A stretch of DNA of 64,000 bases. It comes from Streptomyces umbrinus. Its GTDB lineage: Bacteria > Actinomycetota > Actinomycetes > Streptomycetales > Streptomycetaceae. Below the pieces are notes generated by a model. The model saw nothing but the letters and a program-made list of their open reading frames with translations. It had not been told where the DNA came from and made no database searches. This document shows positions 63,400 to 64,000 of this stretch, piece after piece. Numbering within the stretch: the first letter of the stretch is position 1; every line of letters starts with the position of its first letter. The stretch spans positions 8,184,001 through 8,248,000 of the forward strand of contig NZ_JAUSZI010000002.1 in the NCBI RefSeq assembly GCF_030817415.1, read 5' to 3'. The position numbers and the translations under genes are program-made.

Positions 63400-64000
63400 T
63401 CAGCCGGCGGCCGGGGAGCCGAAGTAGTGGACGTTGGCGGTGGCGATGGCTTCCCAGTCGGCGCCCTCCGGGAAGCGGACGACGTCCCAGCGGGCGTTGA
63501 ACAGGCGTTCCTCGGCGTCCTCGTCGCGGAAGGCGTCCTGCTCCTTTGTCTGCGAGTCCACGAAGACGGCGACGTTCACGCCGGGCAGCCGGTAGACGTA
63601 GTCGGGCGTCGCGTTCGCCTCGGTGAGGAACGCGCCCGGCTCGTCCGGCAGCCGCAGTCCGCGCGCCTTCGCCCAGCCCAGGAAGTCGCCCTGAGCGGCC
63701 AGTTCGGCGGCCGAGGCCTCGACGGGGGTCGACTCGGCGGGGGACTGGTCGAGCAGTCGCCGGTACTGCTCCGAACGCGACTCCCCGCGGGACTCCCGCC
63801 GGGCCTTCGCCGAGGCGAGCCGCACCAGCAGATCCTTCACGGAGTGTCGGTTGATCAGCGCGTGGTTGAGCTGATTGCCGTACGTCAGGAGGCACTCGTA
63901 GCAGCCGAGCGCGCAGGCCCGGCCAGGGCGGTGCTCCTCATCGCCCTTGTCCTTGCCGTCCGGGCCGAAGTGGCAGATGGACAGTGCGTATCGGGCCGCC
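63400..64000 (-). CDS. DUF1998-type protein, C-terminal part only (DrmB-like), cut by window edge
   Basis: The frame is open to base 64000, so only the last 200 residues or so are visible. They hold the DUF1998 end: ACALGCYECLLTYGNQLNHA with paired Cys residues, then LINRHSVKDLLVRL. After that is an extra domain of about 110 residues ending VAVFVDSQTKEQDAF and EERLFNARWDVVRFP, which looks like a Vsr/PD-(D/E)XK-type beta core. In DISARM, DrmB carries DUF1998; a DrmA/DrmB-related helicase with this tail is the alternative. It lies upstream of drmD on the same strand. Confidence 0.75.
   Translation of the reverse strand, partial: AARYALSICHFGPDGKDKGDEEHRPGRACALGCYECLLTYGNQLNHALINRHSVKDLLVRLASAKARRESRGESRSEQYRRLLDQSPAESTPVEASAAELAAQGDFLGWAKARGLRLPDEPGAFLTEANATPDYVYRLPGVNVAVFVDSQTKEQDAFRDEDAEERLFNARWDVVRFPEGADWEAIATANVHYFGSPAAG

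Noticed and set aside
62570..63895. Long minus-strand frame overlapping the SNF2 helicase start
   Set aside because: Arg/Gly/Pro-rich shadow in another frame of drmD and the DUF1998 gene.
1..64000. CRISPR array or tRNA genes
   Set aside because: No array of regularly spaced direct repeats with unique spacers and no tRNA cloverleaf seen; tandem repeats found are contiguous 8-12 bp units.

Overview
The window is high-GC DNA with strong third-position G/C bias. It has GTG, TTG and probably CTG starts, 4-bp stop/start overlaps and gene families typical of actinomycetes: an HATPase/XRE/DUF397 trio, a fused RNase H-phosphatase, DUF4260 and an iron box of DmdR type. With its dispersed palindromic repeats this points to a Streptomyces or very close relative. 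No 16S or taxonomic marker other than RNase P RNA is present, so the species cannot be named.

Left part (1 to about 28.2 kb) is chromosomal housekeeping and metabolism. It opens with a beta-oxidation-like set: acyl-CoA dehydrogenase (cut by the window edge), SCP2-type thiolase, and after an insertion, MaoC hydratase, Zn-alcohol dehydrogenase and an SDR. The last three follow a perfect KstR-type operator match. The thiolase stop codon lies inside a small mobile repeat that was itself hit by an IS4-family element. Next come an MFS exporter, a two-component system with an ABC exporter, an iron-siderophore lipoprotein, the Nif3 / zinc-ribbon / RNase H-phosphatase operon (Nif3 frameshifted here), KDPG aldolase, YaaA, an RNB ribonuclease, several regulators with readable operators, an EamA transporter and the RNase P RNA gene, which the transporter gene overlaps.

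Right part (about 28.6 to 64 kb) is a dense defence island. In order it holds: an N6-adenine-type DNA methylase with an altered catalytic motif; an SF1 helicase with a RelE-like N-terminus; an McrBC pair; a Phd/PIN toxin-antitoxin pair; a three-gene operon built on a Rad50/SMC-like ATPase with a zinc hook; a DUF2786 protein; a second McrBC pair (McrB frame broken) with a nearby EVE-like protein; a membrane/coiled-coil protein of unknown function; a cassette of radical SAM enzyme, small protein and caspase-like protease lying between two identical inverted IS5-type copies; the HATPase/XRE/DUF397 trio; and most of a DISARM-like locus (methylase, SNF2 helicase and the C-terminus of a DUF1998 protein) running off the right edge.

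The best candidates for undescribed systems are the radical SAM/small protein/caspase cassette (50.2-53.3 kb), which has lower GC than its surroundings and is bracketed by IS copies, and the SMC-like ATPase / helical protein / coiled-coil protein operon (36.5-41.1 kb). All functional claims rest on reading motifs in the translated sequence. No database search was run.
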